Source: Bondarzewia mesenterica
Taxonomy: Eukaryota > Basidiomycota > Agaricomycetes > Russulales > Bondarzewiaceae
Length of the DNA: 43,054 bases
Assembly (NCBI GenBank): GCA_004802705.1
Contig: SGPL01000284.1
Coordinates: 1 to 43,054 of the forward strand
Reading direction: 5' to 3'
A model generated the notes under the pieces. It ran no database searches and was not told where the DNA came from. It saw nothing but the letters and a program-made list of their open reading frames with translations. Position 1 is the stretch's first letter; each line of letters begins with the position of its first letter. The position numbers were made by a program, and so were the translations under genes. This document shows positions 42,901 to 43,054 of this stretch, piece after piece.

Positions 42901-43054
42901 GGGGCATCGGGGGCGCCGAGTCGATCTTCCGCCTGCTTCCACGCGAGACGCGACCCGCGATCCGACGGATGCTCTTCGTCGAGCCCGAGGCGCGCTGCAC
43001 GCTGACGGACCTGCTCAAGGGCCGCGGCAAGACGTCCGGGTTGCTCTGCGGGTG
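39976..43054 (+). CDS. HAL4/SAT4-type (NPR1/HAL5 family) Ser/Thr protein kinase, 3'-truncated by window end
   Basis: In yeast, this fungal kinase family stabilises and regulates plasma-membrane nutrient and K+ transporters. Exons: 39976-40227, 40321-41472 and 41529 to past the window end; more than 970 residues are visible. No upstream in-frame ATG exists, so 39976 is the start. The first ~380 residues are Pro/Ser-rich, with a PSTQ/PPTQ tandem repeat near 40815-40865 and the pre-kinase [20 protein letters not shown]. Kinase motifs: [10 protein letters not shown] (~392), VFAVKEFRP (Lys ~420), [10 protein letters not shown] (~512), IDFGTATVF (~532), [10 protein letters not shown] (~558) and [20 protein letters not shown] (to ~592). 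About 340 low-complexity residues then separate this from the last kinase segment, [19 protein letters not shown] (~945). Catalytic residues are intact. Five Ns lie in the insert. The coding region is GC-rich at third positions. Confidence 0.9.
40815..40870 (+). repeat. short tandem repeat coding Pro-Ser/Pro-Thr-Gln
   Basis: Four to five copies of a 12-base unit of the CCGTCCACCCAG / CCTCCCACCCAA kind encode [19 protein letters not shown] in the disordered N-terminal part of the kinase. The copies differ at third positions. Copy number may vary between strains. Confidence 0.7.

Noticed and set aside
41828..42942. Several long minus-strand open frames (160-217 codons) opposite the kinase gene
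   Set aside because: They are mirror frames of a GC-rich, third-position-GC-biased coding region. Their products are Arg/Ala/Leu-rich without motifs, and the plus-strand frame has clear kinase motifs.
1..43054. Mating-type locus, secondary-metabolite cluster, CRISPR array or mobile-element coding genes
   Set aside because: No homeodomain, pheromone receptor, polyketide or peptide synthetase, repeat-spacer array, transposase, integrase or reverse transcriptase motifs were found on either strand.

Overview
This is a nuclear DNA window from a filamentous basidiomycete, most likely an Agaricomycete. The evidence is the many introns of about 40-95 nt with GT...CTNA(C/T)...AG signals, the dense genes on both strands, the Ser/Pro-rich disordered extensions and the family members present. 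Runs of N (12.8-13.6 kb, 28.7-30.5 kb, 42.7 kb) and two apparent frame breaks show it is a draft assembly. Exon boundaries were worked out by hand from reading frames, splice motifs and remembered family conservation; no searches were run.

Layout: (1) 1-3.9 kb, 3' part of a large disordered protein of unknown function (+). (2) 4.3-6.2 kb, DNA primase large subunit PRI2 (+). (3) 6.2-9.2 kb, gene-poor, with two weakly supported small genes. (4) 9.2-11.8 kb, phosphatidylserine synthase CHO1 and the SMC5/6 subunit NSE1 (+). (5) 11.9-18.4 kb, three minus-strand genes: an AAA ATPase with a long N-terminal extension, phosphatidylinositol synthase PIS1 and a plasma-membrane type syntaxin. (6) 18.7-20.3 kb, a bromodomain protein (+), divergent from the syntaxin. 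(7) 20.3-22.2 kb, non-coding, with a 115-bp inverted-repeat element. (8) 22.2-24.6 kb, asparagine synthetase (+). (9) 25.0-28.4 kb, a DH-PH Rho guanine nucleotide exchange factor (-), divergent from a small class I methyltransferase (28.5-29.5 kb, +). (10) 29.8-33.5 kb, an EF-hand-like protein (-), divergent from the DEAD-box splicing helicase PRP28 (+). (11) 33.5-35.0 kb, non-coding, with a 156-bp MITE-like element flanked by TAA duplications. (12) 35.0-35.8 kb, a small conserved-looking protein. (13) 35.8-40.0 kb, over 4 kb without a supportable gene. (14) 40.0 kb to the end, a HAL4/SAT4-type Ser/Thr kinase, cut by the window edge.

Most genes are housekeeping: replication and repair (PRI2, NSE1), splicing (PRP28), phospholipid head-group synthesis (CHO1, PIS1), secretion and polarity (syntaxin, RhoGEF), amino-acid synthesis (asparagine synthetase) and ion or nutrient signalling (kinase). 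I see no biosynthetic cluster, mating locus, defence system or other obviously new multigene system. The most interesting points are the linkage of the two CDP-diacylglycerol-consuming enzymes next to a t-SNARE, large insertions inside the RhoGEF DH domain and the kinase domain, a probable GC-AG intron in PRI2, a 17-nt microexon in PRP28, two foldback elements, and a structured repeat in the syntaxin/bromodomain promoter.
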